Part shown: positions 39,997 to 50,340 of the stretch, in pieces
Numbering within the stretch: the first letter of the stretch is position 1
Layout of the letters: each line of letters begins with the position of its first letter
Assembly: GCA_949299455.1 (NCBI GenBank)
Contig: CASGAN010000003.1
Span: 140,666-204,665 of the forward strand
Direction: 5' to 3'
From: an uncultured Oscillospiraceae bacterium
GTDB taxonomy: Bacteria > Bacillota > Clostridia > Oscillospirales > Ruminococcaceae
Length of the DNA: 64,000 bases
Position numbers and translations under genes: made by a program
The notes under the pieces: generated by a model
The model's input: the letters and a program-made list of their open reading frames with translations, nothing else
Database searches by the model: none
What the model was told of the DNA's origin: nothing

Positions 39997-40941
39997 TTAT
40001 TCAAGTCCTGTTGCCTCATCGATGCCGAGCATCAGGTTTAAGCACTGCACCGCAGCGCCCGAGGCACCTTTCCCTAGGTTATCAAACTGTGCAGTCACCG
40101 TCATGCGGTCATCGTTGCCGCATACATAGAGCCGCATTTCGTTTGTCCCTGCCAGCGGATTTGCCGCAAGGAAGCCGCCTGTTTCCGCTTCAGCCGAAAG
40201 CGGCATCACTTTGACAAAATGCGCTCGCTCATAATGCGCGCTCAGCATCTCATGCAGTGATTTCAGATTGATTGTGCGCGACAAACACCGTCTGTGAATC
40301 GGAATCGTCACAAGCATACCGTTATAGTAATCGCTCACCATCGGCGAAAAAATCGGTTCAGTCAGCAATCCGGAAATTGCCTTCATCTCACGCAGATGCT
40401 TGTGCTGCTGTGTCATCGCATACATCCGCGGCGCATCAAAACAGCTGTCGCGGTTTTCTTCTTCATATTGTGCAATCATTTTTTTGCCGCCGCCGCTGTA
40501 TCCGCTCACGGCAAAACAGCTTACCGGATAGTCGCGCGGCAGAATATTCGCCTGCACGAGCGGATAAACAATCGCCGCAAACCCACTCGCATAGCATCCG
40601 GGAACAGCCACGCGCTTCGACGAAATAATCGCGTTTCGGTGCGCGTCCGACAATTCCGGAAATCCGTATGCCCAGCCCGGCGCTGTCCGATGCGCGGTCG
40701 ATGCGTCGATGATGCGTACCGTATCGCTTTGCACAAGCGATACCGCTTCAATCGCCGCCGCATCCGGCAAGCACAAAAACGTCACATCCGACGCATGAAT
40801 GCACACAGCGCGTGCCGCCGGATCTTTCCGCTTCTCCGGCGGAATTTCGATCAGTTCGATATCACTGCGGTTTGCAAACCGTTCGAAAATCTGCAAACCG
40901 GTCGTTCCCTCCTGACCGTCGATAAATACTTTCGTTTTCAT
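39997..40941 (-). CDS. argC: N-acetyl-gamma-glutamyl-phosphate reductase, short (type 2) form
   Basis: 314 residues from the ATG at 40941; the frame is open to 41043 inside argH but has no start signal there. KVFIDGQEGTTGLQIFERF begins the NAD(P) fold, the catalytic cysteine lies in AVPGCYASGFAA (about 115), and VSGYSGGGKKM follows. The length of about 310 and FIDGQEGTTG match the type 2 family rather than the 345-residue type 1. Confidence 0.93.
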   Translation of the reverse strand: MKTKVFIDGQEGTTGLQIFERFANRSDIELIEIPPEKRKDPAARAVCIHASDVTFLCLPDAAAIEAVSLVQSDTVRIIDASTAHRTAPGWAYGFPELSDAHRNAIISSKRVAVPGCYASGFAAIVYPLVQANILPRDYPVSCFAVSGYSGGGKKMIAQYEEENRDSCFDAPRMYAMTQQHKHLREMKAISGLLTEPIFSPMVSDYYNGMLVTIPIHRRCLSRTINLKSLHEMLSAHYERAHFVKVMPLSAEAETGGFLAANPLAGTNEMRLYVCGNDDRMTVTAQFDNLGKGASGAAVQCLNLMLGIDEATGLE

Positions 40942-40957
40942 TCCGTTTCGCCTCGAT

Positions 40958-42346
40958 TCACTCTGCGTCATACGATGCGAGTTTCTTCTGCATCGCTTCA
41001 ATCTGTGCGGCAACACGTGCAGGTGCCGGTCCGCCCTCGACATCTCTGCCGTTTACGCAGGTATCAAGGTTGATCGCATCATACACATCATCCGCAAACA
41101 GATCACACACGTCCTTGTACTCCTCAATCGGCAGTGTTTCAAGCACTTCGCCGGTACGGATGCAGTGTGCCACGAGTGTGCCGACTGCCTTGTATGCATC
41201 GCGGAACGGCAGACCTTTTTTGACCAGATAGTCAGCGCAGTCGGTTGCGTTGATAAAGCCTTTTGCAGCTGCACGGCGCATATTCTCCGGCAGAACGGTC
41301 ATGGTCTTTAACATCGGGATGAAGGTTTTGACACACAAAATCACGGTGTCGCACGCGTCAAACACAGCTTCCTTGTCCTCCTGCATATCCTTATTGTATG
41401 CGAGCGGGAGGCCTTTCATCATCGTAAGCAATGTCACAAGATCACCGATTACACGGCCTGTTTTTCCGCGGACAAGCTCGGCGATATCGGGGTTTTTCTT
41501 CTGCGGCATGATCGACGAGCCGGTTGCATACGCGTCGTCGAGTTCAATGAATTTAAACTCCCAGGAGCACCACAGGATGATTTCCTCGCAGAAACGCGAC
41601 AGATGCATCATGAGAATCGACAGCGCACTCGCAATTTCGATGCAGAAATCACGGTCGGACACACCGTCCAGGCTGTTCTGTGTCACGCCGGAAAAGCCGA
41701 GCAATTTTGCGACCATCTGACGGTCAATCGGATACGTTGTGCCGGCAAGTGCTCCACTGCCGAGCGGCATTTCATCCATGCGTGCAGTGGCGTCCGACAA
41801 TCTCGTCAAATCCCGGTAGAACATCTGCGCATATGCCATCAGATGATGCGCAAATGTGATCGGCTGTGCCCGCTGCAAATGGGTATATCCGCTCATGACG
41901 GTATGCGTGTGCTCAGAAGAGATCTCACAGATCGTTTCCACCAGTGTTTTGGTCAGCGTTTTGATTTCTTTTACGGTGTCGCGCAGATACATGCGCACAT
42001 CGAGCGCCACCTGATCGTTGCGGCTTCTTGCCGTATGCAGGCGCTTGCCTGTATCGCCAAGGCGAGCAGTCAGCTCTGCTTCCACAAACATGTGAATATC
42101 TTCAGCGGTCGGGTCAATCGAAAGCGCACCCGACTGCAAATCTTCAAGAATCGAGGAAAGTCCCGCACAGATTGCGTCAGCTTCCGACTGTGCAATGATT
42201 CCCTGTGCGCCGAGCATCGTTGCGTGCGCGATGCTGCCCTTAATATCCTGCACCGCCATCCGCTGATCGAACGCAATCGACGAGTTAAAATCGTTGACGG
42301 CTTCGTCCTCTTCTTTCGAAAACCGTCCTGCCCACATTTTTGCCAT
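40958..42346 (-). CDS. argH: Argininosuccinate lyase
   Basis: 462 residues from the ATG at 42346 with GGAGGAAG upstream. Fumarase/aspartase superfamily signature GSSIMPQKKNPDIAELVRGK (about residue 280) and HTARSRNDQVALD near 105. It splits argininosuccinate to arginine and fumarate. Second gene of the operon, 79 bp after argG and 16 bp before argC. Confidence 0.95.
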   Translation of the reverse strand: MAKMWAGRFSKEEDEAVNDFNSSIAFDQRMAVQDIKGSIAHATMLGAQGIIAQSEADAICAGLSSILEDLQSGALSIDPTAEDIHMFVEAELTARLGDTGKRLHTARSRNDQVALDVRMYLRDTVKEIKTLTKTLVETICEISSEHTHTVMSGYTHLQRAQPITFAHHLMAYAQMFYRDLTRLSDATARMDEMPLGSGALAGTTYPIDRQMVAKLLGFSGVTQNSLDGVSDRDFCIEIASALSILMMHLSRFCEEIILWCSWEFKFIELDDAYATGSSIMPQKKNPDIAELVRGKTGRVIGDLVTLLTMMKGLPLAYNKDMQEDKEAVFDACDTVILCVKTFIPMLKTMTVLPENMRRAAAKGFINATDCADYLVKKGLPFRDAYKAVGTLVAHCIRTGEVLETLPIEEYKDVCDLFADDVYDAINLDTCVNGRDVEGGPAPARVAAQIEAMQKKLASYDAE

Positions 42347-42425
42347 AGCTTCCTCCGTTTTCGACAAAGGATCAAAACAGAAACTGCTTTGATCCTCTTT
42401 GCCGTTTTTTGTATCGTGTTTTCTC

Positions 42426-43640
42426 TTATTTGAGTTTCTTTTCGTCGAGCAGAGCTTTCACCTTGATCGGCAGACCGAACAGGTTGATAAATCCTGCGGA
42501 ATCGTTCTGATCGTACACATCGTCCTCACCGAATGTTGCGATCTCTTCGCTGTACAGCGAATGCGGAGAGGTAACGCCTGCGTTGATGATGTTGCCTTTG
42601 TAGAGTTTGAGTTTTACATCACCGGTGACAGTTTCCTGCGTTTTGTCGACGAATGCGCTGAGTGCTTCACGCAGCGGGGTGTACCACTGACCGTCATAGA
42701 CGATATCTGCAAATTTTAAAGCAATCTGCTGTTTATAGTGCTGGGTTGCTTTGTCGAGGCAGAGTGTCTCGAGCACGTCATGTGCGTGGTAGAGAATCGT
42801 TCCGCCCGGTGTTTCGTAAACGCCGCGCGATTTCATGCCAACCAGACGGTTTTCGACGATATCTGCAAGACCGACGCCGTTTGCGCCGCCCAATTTGTTG
42901 AGTTCTTTGACGAGGTCTGCGCCTTTCATCGAAACGCCGTTCACTGCGGTCGGAACGCCTTTTTCAAAGTGGATGGTGACATAGGTTGGAACGTCCGGTG
43001 CCTGCTCCGGCGACACGCCCATTTCCAAGATTTCGTTGTATTTCGGCTCGTTTGCCGGATCCTCAAGGTCAAGACCCTCATGCGAGAGATGCCAGAGGTT
43101 TTTGTCTTTTGAATAGTTTGTTTCGCGGTTGATTTTCAGCGGGACGTTGTGTGCTTCTGCATAGTCGATTTCCTCGTCACGCGATTTGATGTCCCAGATC
43201 CGCCACGGTGCGATAATCGGCATGGTCGGCGCAAATGCTTTGATGGTCAGCTCAAAACGAACCTGATCGTTGCCTTTGCCGGTGCAGCCGTGGCAGATGG
43301 CATCTGCGCCCTCGGCTTTTGCGATTTCAACGAGCCGTTTTGCAATGACCGGACGAGCAAACGAAGTACCCAGCAGGTAAAGACCTTCGTAAACTGCGCC
43401 GGCTTTTAATGTCGGGAAGATGAAGTCTTCGACGAATTCATCCTGCAGATCTTCGATATACAGTTTGGAAGCGCCGGTTTTTAATGCTTTTTCCTCAAGA
43501 CCGTCTAACTCGTCTGCCTGACCGACGTTTGCCGCAACGGCAATGACCTCGCAGCCATAGTTTTCTTTGAGCCACGGAATGATGATGGATGTATCAAGAC
43601 CGCCCGAATATGCGAGTACGACTTTTTTATACTGTGCCAT
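42426..43640 (-). CDS. argG: Argininosuccinate synthase
   Basis: 404 residues from the ATG at 43640 with GGAGGAAA upstream. PP-loop [19 protein letters not shown] at the N terminus and [15 protein letters not shown] near 115. It joins citrulline and aspartate using ATP. First gene of the arginine operon, directly downstream of the promoter and ArgR-type palindrome. Confidence 0.95.
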   Translation of the reverse strand: MAQYKKVVLAYSGGLDTSIIIPWLKENYGCEVIAVAANVGQADELDGLEEKALKTGASKLYIEDLQDEFVEDFIFPTLKAGAVYEGLYLLGTSFARPVIAKRLVEIAKAEGADAICHGCTGKGNDQVRFELTIKAFAPTMPIIAPWRIWDIKSRDEEIDYAEAHNVPLKINRETNYSKDKNLWHLSHEGLDLEDPANEPKYNEILEMGVSPEQAPDVPTYVTIHFEKGVPTAVNGVSMKGADLVKELNKLGGANGVGLADIVENRLVGMKSRGVYETPGGTILYHAHDVLETLCLDKATQHYKQQIALKFADIVYDGQWYTPLREALSAFVDKTQETVTGDVKLKLYKGNIINAGVTSPHSLYSEEIATFGEDDVYDQNDSAGFINLFGLPIKVKALLDEKKLK

Positions 43641-43679
43641 GATTGATTTCCTCCAGTTGTTTTTCTGTTGTTGATGTAT

Positions 43680-43707
43680 ATTATACATCGATTTACGCAA
43701 AAATCAA
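43680..43707 (-). promoter_or_regulatory. Promoter of the arginine operon
   Basis: Minus strand TTGATT (43702-43707), 16-bp spacer, TATAAT (43680-43685). Confidence 0.8.
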
Positions 43708-43726
43708 GCATTTTATGCACAAAAAT

Positions 43727-43740
43727 CGAATAATTATTCG
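43727..43740. promoter_or_regulatory. Candidate ARG box
   Basis: CGAATAATTATTCG is a perfect 14-bp palindrome matching the general shape of ArgR/AhrC operators (NNAATNATTATTNN). It lies 20 bp upstream of the argG -35. Repression by arginine is inferred from family knowledge. Confidence 0.6.
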
Positions 43741-43883
43741 TATTCAGCAACATGCTGTATTATTGGTATGAAAAATCTCGTAAATTTGTGCACTTTATAT
43801 CCAAAGTCGCGCGCATATTCTTAAAACAGCGGCATATCATATGGTTACCGCAGAAATTATTCGTTGTGTTTGCGTTTCTGCGG

Positions 43884-43926
43884 AAAAACGGGAGACTGCA
43901 TTCTTTGCAGTTCTCCCGTTTTTTTA
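43884..43926 (-). terminator. Terminator of parE-parC
   Basis: AAACGGGAGACTGCA pairs with TGCAGTTCTCCCGTTT with one bulge around TTCTT, flanked by A5 and T7. Confidence 0.8.
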
Positions 43927-43943
43927 TGCAATCTTATTTTATT

Positions 43944-46178
43944 TTATGCAAGCGTCAGCTGTTCGCCCTCATCCTCATCGCGGATGATCGCGCCGGTCGA
44001 TGGCAATGATTTTGCACGGAACCGATGCGCATTGCGCGCAGACGCTTCATCAAACAGTGCCACTTCGGTAACAAAGTGGTTTTTCTTCACTGTCATTGCG
44101 ACAACGCCCTGTGTATCGCGCGTTGTTTTCGGCAGAAGCATCGCTGTATCAAACACAAGCCGCCGCTTTGCCGTTGTAGTGAGTGAAATCTCCGCATCCT
44201 CGGTTAAGCACAGCGCCGCAACAAGCGGAAATTTTGCGCAATATGCATTTGCCAGCTTTTTGCGCTTTGTCTTTGTCTCATATGCCGAAAGCGGCACCTT
44301 TGCGACACGTCCGTTGTCAAACGCAAACAGCATGAATCCACTGTAATCGGTTGTAACCACCATCGACACGATCGTTTCGTCCGGATCAAACGACAGCTTT
44401 GCCGGAATATAATCGCCCAAGAGGCTTGCTTTCGTATCGTCAAACTCGCTTGCGCGTGTTTTATACACCTGGCATTGATTCGTAAAGAAGAGAATGTGCG
44501 CACTGCCGATTGTTTCGACATGACCTTTGACACTGTCGCCCTCTTTGAGCTTTTGGTCGCCGCTCATGCGCAGCGACTGCGGGCGGATTTTTTTGAAATA
44601 GCCCTCGCTCGTCAAGAACAGGTGCACCGGATCGTTGTCGACTGCTTCCTCCTCGGTTTCGTCGGCAATCTCGTCCGCATAAATAAACATCGTACGCCGC
44701 GGTTCGCCGTATTTGTCCATAACTCGTTTTAAATCCTTGATGATGATCGCATCGATTTTTTTCGGATCAGCGAGTGTTTCCTCCATCTCGCGAATCTCAT
44801 CTTTCAAATTGCCGATTTCCTCGGTGCGCTTTAAGATATATTCGCGGTTTAAGTGGCGGAGCTTGATTTCCGCGACATATTCCGCCTGAATTTCGTCGAT
44901 GCCGAAGCCGATCATCAAGTTTGGCACGACCTCACGCTCTTCCTCAGTTTCCCGCACAATCCGCACTGCTTTGTCGATATCGAGCAGAATCTGCGCAAGA
45001 CCGTTTAACAAATGAAGCTTGTCACGCTTTTTGGTAAGGTCAAAGTAAATGCGCCGCCGCACACAGCCTGCACGGAATGCTCCCCATTCGGTGAGGATTT
45101 CCCGCACGCCCATAACACGCGGATTGCCGGAGATAAGCACATTGAAATTACACGAGAAATTGTCCTGAAGCGGTGTCAAACGATAAAGCTTCTGCATGAG
45201 CTTATCCGGGTCCTGACCGCGCTTTAAGTCGAGTGTGAGCTTTAAGCCCTGCAAGTCGGTTTCATCGCGCAGGTCGGAAAGCTCGCGCACCTTGCCGTCT
45301 TTGACGAGGTCGACGATCTTGTCCATGATCGCCTCGACGGTCGTAGTCGGCGGAATTTCCGTGATTTCAATGCAGTTGTTCTGCCGGTCATACTGATATT
45401 TCGCGCGGATTTTAAAGCTGCCGCGTCCGGTCGAAAGGATCTTTTCAAGTTCTGCACGATCATACAGCAAGAACGCGCCGCCCGGGAAATCCGGTCCTTT
45501 GATCGTCTGCGACACGTCGTGCGACGGGTCTTTTAACAGCGCGATCATCGTTTCGCACACTTCTTTTAAATTGAACGGGCAGATGCTCGACGCCATCGAC
45601 ACCGCAATACCGATGTTTGCATTCACAAGAATCGACGGAAACGTTGCCGGCAGCAAGGTCGGCTCTTTTGTGGTGTTATCATAGTTCGGGACAAAATCAA
45701 CGGTGTCGCGGTCAATCTCCGAAAACAGCTCTGCACAAATAGGCGAGAGTTTTGCCTCTGTATAACGCGATGCCGCAAACGCCATATCACGCGAATACGC
45801 CTTGCCGAAGTTGCCCTTCGAATCGACATACGGATGCAGAAGCGCTTCGTATCCCTTCGAAAGGCGCACCATCGTTTCATAAATCACCTGGTCGCCGTGC
45901 GGGTTTAAGCGCATCGTCTGGCCAACGATGTTCGCAGATTTTGTACGCGAATCGTTTAAAAGTCCCATTTTATACATTGTGTATAATAATTTGCGGTGCG
46001 ACGGCTTGAATCCATCGATTTCCGGGAGCGCACGCGAGATGATGACACTCATCGCATACGGCATATAGTTCTCGCGCAGTGTCTGTGTGATCGGCTGATC
46101 GACGACAATGCCCGCACCCGCAATATATGCGTCGCTGTTCGTTTTTCGAACGGCAACTTCTTTTTTCTTCTTTGCCAT
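43944..46178 (-). CDS. parC: Type IIA topoisomerase subunit A (ParC/GyrA family)
   Basis: 744 residues. The winged-helix catalytic domain has the active-site tyrosine in AASRYTEAKLSP (about residue 138) and a quinolone-determining-type region around HGDQVIYETMVRLS. A coiled-coil tower region with EEREVVPNLMIGFG follows, and the C-terminal beta-propeller is short, as in clostridial topoisomerase IV. Ser/Thr and GyrA boxes were not decisive, so ParC versus GyrA is judged from length, pairing and the short propeller. It starts 12 bp after parE. Confidence 0.85.
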   Translation of the reverse strand: MAKKKKEVAVRKTNSDAYIAGAGIVVDQPITQTLRENYMPYAMSVIISRALPEIDGFKPSHRKLLYTMYKMGLLNDSRTKSANIVGQTMRLNPHGDQVIYETMVRLSKGYEALLHPYVDSKGNFGKAYSRDMAFAASRYTEAKLSPICAELFSEIDRDTVDFVPNYDNTTKEPTLLPATFPSILVNANIGIAVSMASSICPFNLKEVCETMIALLKDPSHDVSQTIKGPDFPGGAFLLYDRAELEKILSTGRGSFKIRAKYQYDRQNNCIEITEIPPTTTVEAIMDKIVDLVKDGKVRELSDLRDETDLQGLKLTLDLKRGQDPDKLMQKLYRLTPLQDNFSCNFNVLISGNPRVMGVREILTEWGAFRAGCVRRRIYFDLTKKRDKLHLLNGLAQILLDIDKAVRIVRETEEEREVVPNLMIGFGIDEIQAEYVAEIKLRHLNREYILKRTEEIGNLKDEIREMEETLADPKKIDAIIIKDLKRVMDKYGEPRRTMFIYADEIADETEEEAVDNDPVHLFLTSEGYFKKIRPQSLRMSGDQKLKEGDSVKGHVETIGSAHILFFTNQCQVYKTRASEFDDTKASLLGDYIPAKLSFDPDETIVSMVVTTDYSGFMLFAFDNGRVAKVPLSAYETKTKRKKLANAYCAKFPLVAALCLTEDAEISLTTTAKRRLVFDTAMLLPKTTRDTQGVVAMTVKKNHFVTEVALFDEASARNAHRFRAKSLPSTGAIIRDEDEGEQLTLA

Positions 46179-46190
46179 GGTGCGCCTCCT

Positions 46191-48188
46191 TTACGAAATA
46201 TCGGCCAGTTCCAGATAGTCCTGCCCGTTTTGTGCGATATAATCTTTTCTGCCCTGCAAATCGTCGCCCAAAAGCAGGTCAAACACCTGTGCCGTCTCCT
46301 CGACATCCTCAGGCATGACGCGAATGAGCCGTCTTGTTTCCGGATTCATTGTAGTCAGCCACATCATGTCCGCCTCGTTTTCACCCAGACCTTTTGACCG
46401 CTGAATCGTGTATTTCTGGCCTTCGATCTCTTTTAAGATCTCCGCTTTTTCCGACTCGGTATAGGCAAAGTACGTCTTTTCGCCTTTTTTGCCTTTGGTC
46501 GTGATCTCAAACAGCGGCGACTCTGCGATATAGACATAGCCTTTTTTAATGAGTGTCGGCGTGAGTCTGTAAAGCATCGTGAGGATCAGCGTACGGATTT
46601 GGAAGCCGTCGACGTCGGCATCGGTACAGATGATGACTTTGTTCCAGCGCAGGCTGTCCAAATCAAACGAAGAAAGCGACTTGTTCGCCTTGCTGTTTAC
46701 TTCAACGCCGCATCCCAATACCTTGATAACGTCGGTGATGATCTCGCTTTTGAAAATTTTCGCATATTCGGCTTTTAAGCAGTTTAAAATCTTGCCGCGC
46801 ACCGGGATGACTGCCTGAAATTCGGCGTCACGTCCCTGCTTGCACGCACCGAGCGCCGAATCACCCTCCACGATATACAGCTCGCGGCGTGTAAGATCTT
46901 TTGTACGGCAGTCGACGAATTTCTGCACGCGGTTAGACAGATCAAGTGTGCCGCGCAGTTTGCTTTTGATGGCAACGCGCGTTTTCTCAGCGTTTTCACG
47001 GCTCCGTTTGTTGATAAGCACCTGCTCGGCGATTTTTTGTGCCTCATCCGGATTTTCGATAAAATACACCTCAAGCTGATGCTTTAAAAACTCGGTCATC
47101 GCCTCGTAGATAAACTTGTTGTTGATCGACTTTTTCGTCTGGTTTTCATACGACGTCATCGTCGAGAACGAGGATGACACAAGCACCAGACAATCCTCGA
47201 TATCGGTAAACAGCGGTTTTGACTCGCCTTTTAAATACTTGTTGTTCTGTTTTAAATACTGGTCAATCTGCGACACAAACGCCTGCCGCACCGCACGGTC
47301 CGGTGACCCGCCGTGTTCAAGCCAGCTCGAGTTGTGGTAGTACTGAATTTCGCTCACACGGGTTGAAAATGCCATCGCACACGAAAGCCGCACTTTATAC
47401 TCCGGTTTGTCCGGACGGTCTTTGCCGCGGCGCTCCGTTTCAAAATACTGCACGGATGTAAGCGCGTCCTCGCCAGCAAGTTCTTTGACATAGTCGGCGA
47501 TGCCGTTTTCATAATAATACTCCGTCTCCTGCATGCCGTCGGCCGTTTCATTGCGGAAAATAAACCGCAGTCCCTTGTTGACGACCGCCTGGCGTCTTAA
47601 CACATCCTCATAATAGGAAACGGGAATGTCGATGTCGGTGAACACCTCAGTATCGGGACGCCAGCGCGTACGCGTACCGGTCTGACGGCGGTTCGTCGGT
47701 TTTTTTGAAAGACCGCCGACATTTTCGCCTTTTTCAAAGTGGAGATTATACAAAAAGCCGTCGCGGACGATCTCGACATCCATCCACTCAGAGGCATACT
47801 GCGTCGCACATGCACCGAGTCCGTTTAGTCCGAGCGAATACTCATAGTTTTCGCCGCCGTTTGTGTTGTATTTGCCGCCGGCATACAGCTCGCAGTAGAC
47901 AAGCTCCCAGTTAAAGCAGCCGGCCGATTCGTTATAGTCGACCGGACAGCCGCGTGCAAAGTCCTGCACCTCGATGCTCTTGTCGGCAAAGCGTGTGACA
48001 ATGATCCGATCGCCGAAACCTTCGCGTGCTTCGTCGATCGAGTTTGACAAAATCTCAAAAACCGCGTGTTCACATCCCTCAAGCCCGTCCGAACCAAACA
48101 TGACGCCCGGACGAAGACGCACGCGGTCGGCGCCTTCGAGCTTTATAATGCTTTCATTTCCATAAGTCGGTTTTGTTTTTCTCGGCAT
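46191..48188 (-). CDS. parE: Type IIA topoisomerase subunit B (ParE/GyrB family)
   Basis: 665 residues. GHKL ATPase domain (EILSNSIDEAREGF, LNGLGACATQYASE), transducer domain, then the TOPRIM domain with YIVEGDSALG, PVRGKILNC and ICTDADVDGFQIRTL. It hydrolyses ATP to drive strand passage with ParC, which is encoded next. Own promoter upstream. Confidence 0.88.
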   Translation of the reverse strand: MPRKTKPTYGNESIIKLEGADRVRLRPGVMFGSDGLEGCEHAVFEILSNSIDEAREGFGDRIIVTRFADKSIEVQDFARGCPVDYNESAGCFNWELVYCELYAGGKYNTNGGENYEYSLGLNGLGACATQYASEWMDVEIVRDGFLYNLHFEKGENVGGLSKKPTNRRQTGTRTRWRPDTEVFTDIDIPVSYYEDVLRRQAVVNKGLRFIFRNETADGMQETEYYYENGIADYVKELAGEDALTSVQYFETERRGKDRPDKPEYKVRLSCAMAFSTRVSEIQYYHNSSWLEHGGSPDRAVRQAFVSQIDQYLKQNNKYLKGESKPLFTDIEDCLVLVSSSFSTMTSYENQTKKSINNKFIYEAMTEFLKHQLEVYFIENPDEAQKIAEQVLINKRSRENAEKTRVAIKSKLRGTLDLSNRVQKFVDCRTKDLTRRELYIVEGDSALGACKQGRDAEFQAVIPVRGKILNCLKAEYAKIFKSEIITDVIKVLGCGVEVNSKANKSLSSFDLDSLRWNKVIICTDADVDGFQIRTLILTMLYRLTPTLIKKGYVYIAESPLFEITTKGKKGEKTYFAYTESEKAEILKEIEGQKYTIQRSKGLGENEADMMWLTTMNPETRRLIRVMPEDVEETAQVFDLLLGDDLQGRKDYIAQNGQDYLELADIS

Positions 48189-48243
48189 GGAATCCTCCTG
48201 TATTTCATAAAAGGCGCGAACGCCTGTTTTTTTGCATTCTATT

Positions 48244-48273
48244 AGTATATACCCGAAAAAGCCGGTTTGTCAA
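48244..48273 (-). promoter_or_regulatory. Promoter of parE-parC
   Basis: Minus strand TTGACA (48268-48273), 18-bp spacer, TATACT (48244-48249). Confidence 0.75.
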
Positions 48274-48314
48274 ACACCGAACCGTTTTTCTGTCCAATTT
48301 TTCCCTGTTTGCAC

Positions 48315-48349
48315 AAAAAGACGTCCGGCACATGCCGAACGTCTTTTTC
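48315..48349 (-). terminator. Terminator of the DUF4870-like gene
   Basis: AAAAAGACGTCCGGCA (48315-48330) and TGCCGAACGTCTTTTT (48333-48348), one mismatch. Confidence 0.85.
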
Positions 48350-48366
48350 AGTCCGCCAGACTGCAA

Positions 48367-48723
48367 TTATTTATAAATTGTAATCTTTCCGATCAACGGA
48401 AGCGGTTTTGCTTTGCCGGTTGCGGCATTGACAATGCCGATCACCATAAACACAACAACAACAACCCAAAATGCAAACGACAGCAACGATGCAAGAATCC
48501 AGCCGGCAATCGGAATGAATGCGAGAATTGTGCTGACAATCGCCAGTGCAATCGAGCCCACAATGTCAAAAATCAAAAAGACAATGCCCTGGTTGACATG
48601 GAATTTTGTGTACGGGGAATTTTTGTACACAAGCATCGGAATCAAGAAAAAGATTCCGAAATACGAAAGCCATGCAATCGATTTTGTTTGCTGAATGTCG
48701 TTTGGATCATATTGTTGATACAT
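48367..48723 (-). CDS. DUF4870/Tic20-like small membrane protein
   Basis: 118 residues with three hydrophobic segments. WLSYFGIFFLIPMLVYKNSPYTKFHVNQGIVFLIFDIVG contains the HxNQG motif characteristic of DUF4870-type proteins. AAAGGAGG precedes the ATG. Stand-alone unit with a perfect-spacing promoter. Role unknown. Confidence 0.8.
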   Translation of the reverse strand: MYQQYDPNDIQQTKSIAWLSYFGIFFLIPMLVYKNSPYTKFHVNQGIVFLIFDIVGSIALAIVSTILAFIPIAGWILASLLSFAFWVVVVVFMVIGIVNAATGKAKPLPLIGKITIYK

Positions 48724-48752
48724 AAAAAAACCTCCTTTTCGGTGTTATTTTT

Positions 48753-48781
48753 ATTATAATTAACCGAAATACACTTGTCAA
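48753..48781 (-). promoter_or_regulatory. Promoter of the DUF4870-like gene, with flanking inverted repeat
   Basis: Minus strand TTGACA (48776-48781), 17-bp spacer, TATAAT (48753-48758). TTCGGT and ACCGAA (around 48738-48767) bracket the -10 and may be an operator. Confidence 0.8.
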
Positions 48782-48814
48782 TAAAAAAAGAATTTTTCGT
48801 TAAAAAATCGTTTC

Positions 48815-48843
48815 TTGTTATTTTTGCTGACTCTTGTTATACT
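48815..48843 (+). promoter_or_regulatory. Promoter of the MATE transporter gene
   Basis: TTGTTA (48815-48820), 17-bp spacer, TATACT (48838-48843). Confidence 0.6.
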
Positions 48844-48913
48844 ATTATTTAATATGCACAGATCCATGTAATCATGCTTTGTGCTCCACCAAAACAGAAA
48901 GGAAGTCTTTTTC

Positions 48914-50284
48914 TTGAAACAAAACGACTTAGGGCGCGACAAAGTCGGTGCCCTTCTTGTTCGTCTGGCGGTTCCTGCCATCACGGCACAGCTCATTAAC
49001 GCGCTGTATAACATTGTCGACCGCATGTATATCGGACATATCGCAGAAGTCGGCGACACGGCACTGACCGGCGTCGGCGTTACATTCCCGATCATCATGC
49101 TCATCTCTGCATTCTCCGCGTTTGTCGGCATGGGCGGTGCGCCGCGCGTCGCCATCAAAATGGGCGAAGGAAAAAAAGACGAAGCCGAAGAAATCGTCGG
49201 CAACAGCTTTGTGACCCTCATTTTTATTTCCGTTGTACTGACTGCTGTATTTCTGCTGTTCGGAAAGCCTTTGCTTTTGATGTTCGGCGCAAGCACCGAA
49301 ACACTCCCCTACGGGCTTTCGTACATGAACATCTACGTCTGCGGTACGATCTTTGTCCAATTAGCACTCGGTATGAACCCATTCATTTCGACCCAGGGCT
49401 TTGCAACCACCTCGATGCTCACCGTCTTAATCGGTGCAATCACCAATATCGTGCTCGACCCCATTTTGATTTTCGGGCTCAATATGGGCGTTCAAGGTGC
49501 GGCGCTCGCAACGATTCTCTCGCAGGCACTCTCTGCCGCATGGGTCATTCGGTTTTTGTATTCGAAAAAAACACAGCTGCGCATCCGCACACGCTATTTT
49601 AAAATCAAACCGGCTGTCATTCTGCCGGTCATGGCGCTCGGTGTTTCGCCGTTTATCATGCAGAGCACCGAAAGCCTCGTAAACATCGCGTTAAATTTCT
49701 CTCTTCAGCGCTATGGCGGCGATATTGCCGTCGGTGCAATGACGATCGTCGGCAGTGTCATGCAGTTTTGCATGATGCCGCTGCAGGGACTCACCCAGGG
49801 CGGTCAGCCGATCATCAGTTTTAACTATGGTGCCAGACAAAACGACCGTGTCAAACAGGCATTTCGCTATGTGCTGATTGCGGCGGTTTGCTATTCGGCG
49901 GCACTGTGGTGCTTATCCATGTTCACGCCGCAGCTGTTTGTCGCCATGTTTACAAACAAACCGGAGTTGTTTGACAAAGCCGTTTGGGCGCTCCGGATTT
50001 ACATGGCAGGATCGATTGTATTCGGCATTCAGATTGCGTGCCAGCAGACGTTTGTCGCACTTGGTCAGGCGAAAGTTTCGCTGTTCATGGCGCTTCTGCG
50101 TAAAATCGTGCTGCTGATTCCGCTGATTTTCATTCTGCCGCCGTTCTTTGCCGACAAGGTGTTTGCCGTGTTCCTGGCAGAACCGGTTGCAGACGTTGTG
50201 GCATCGCTCACAACCGGTACGGTATTCTCGATCCTTGTGCCGAAAATTTTAAAGAAAAACGTTGCAGGTGAACTGCACTCGTAA
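48914..50284 (+). CDS. MATE-family efflux transporter
   Basis: 456 residues from TTG at 48914; AAAGGAAG lies 8 bases upstream, and the upstream open frame adds residues with no start signal. Twelve predicted helices in two MatE halves, with LIRLAVPAI-type sequence at the start (LVRLAVPAITAQLINALYNIVDRMYIGH) and GLTQGGQPIISFNYGA near residue 290. Probably a Na+- or H+-driven drug or metabolite exporter; substrate unknown. Confidence 0.9.
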   Translation: MKQNDLGRDKVGALLVRLAVPAITAQLINALYNIVDRMYIGHIAEVGDTALTGVGVTFPIIMLISAFSAFVGMGGAPRVAIKMGEGKKDEAEEIVGNSFVTLIFISVVLTAVFLLFGKPLLLMFGASTETLPYGLSYMNIYVCGTIFVQLALGMNPFISTQGFATTSMLTVLIGAITNIVLDPILIFGLNMGVQGAALATILSQALSAAWVIRFLYSKKTQLRIRTRYFKIKPAVILPVMALGVSPFIMQSTESLVNIALNFSLQRYGGDIAVGAMTIVGSVMQFCMMPLQGLTQGGQPIISFNYGARQNDRVKQAFRYVLIAAVCYSAALWCLSMFTPQLFVAMFTNKPELFDKAVWALRIYMAGSIVFGIQIACQQTFVALGQAKVSLFMALLRKIVLLIPLIFILPPFFADKVFAVFLAEPVADVVASLTTGTVFSILVPKILKKNVAGELHS

Positions 50285-50303
50285 TCATCAAAACAAGCAA
50301 AAC

Positions 50304-50335
50304 AAAAAAGGTGAGGAAAATTCCTCACCTTTTTT
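50304..50335. terminator. Bidirectional terminator between MATE and GNAT genes
   Basis: AAAAAAGGTGAGG (50304-50316) and CCTCACCTTTTTT (50323-50335), perfect. Confidence 0.92.
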
Positions 50336-50340
50336 CTTAT

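Noticed and set aside
42367-42425. Inverted repeat between argG and argH as a terminator
   Set aside because: The stem lacks a U-run on the minus-strand transcript, and argH clearly continues the operon. At most a processing hairpin.
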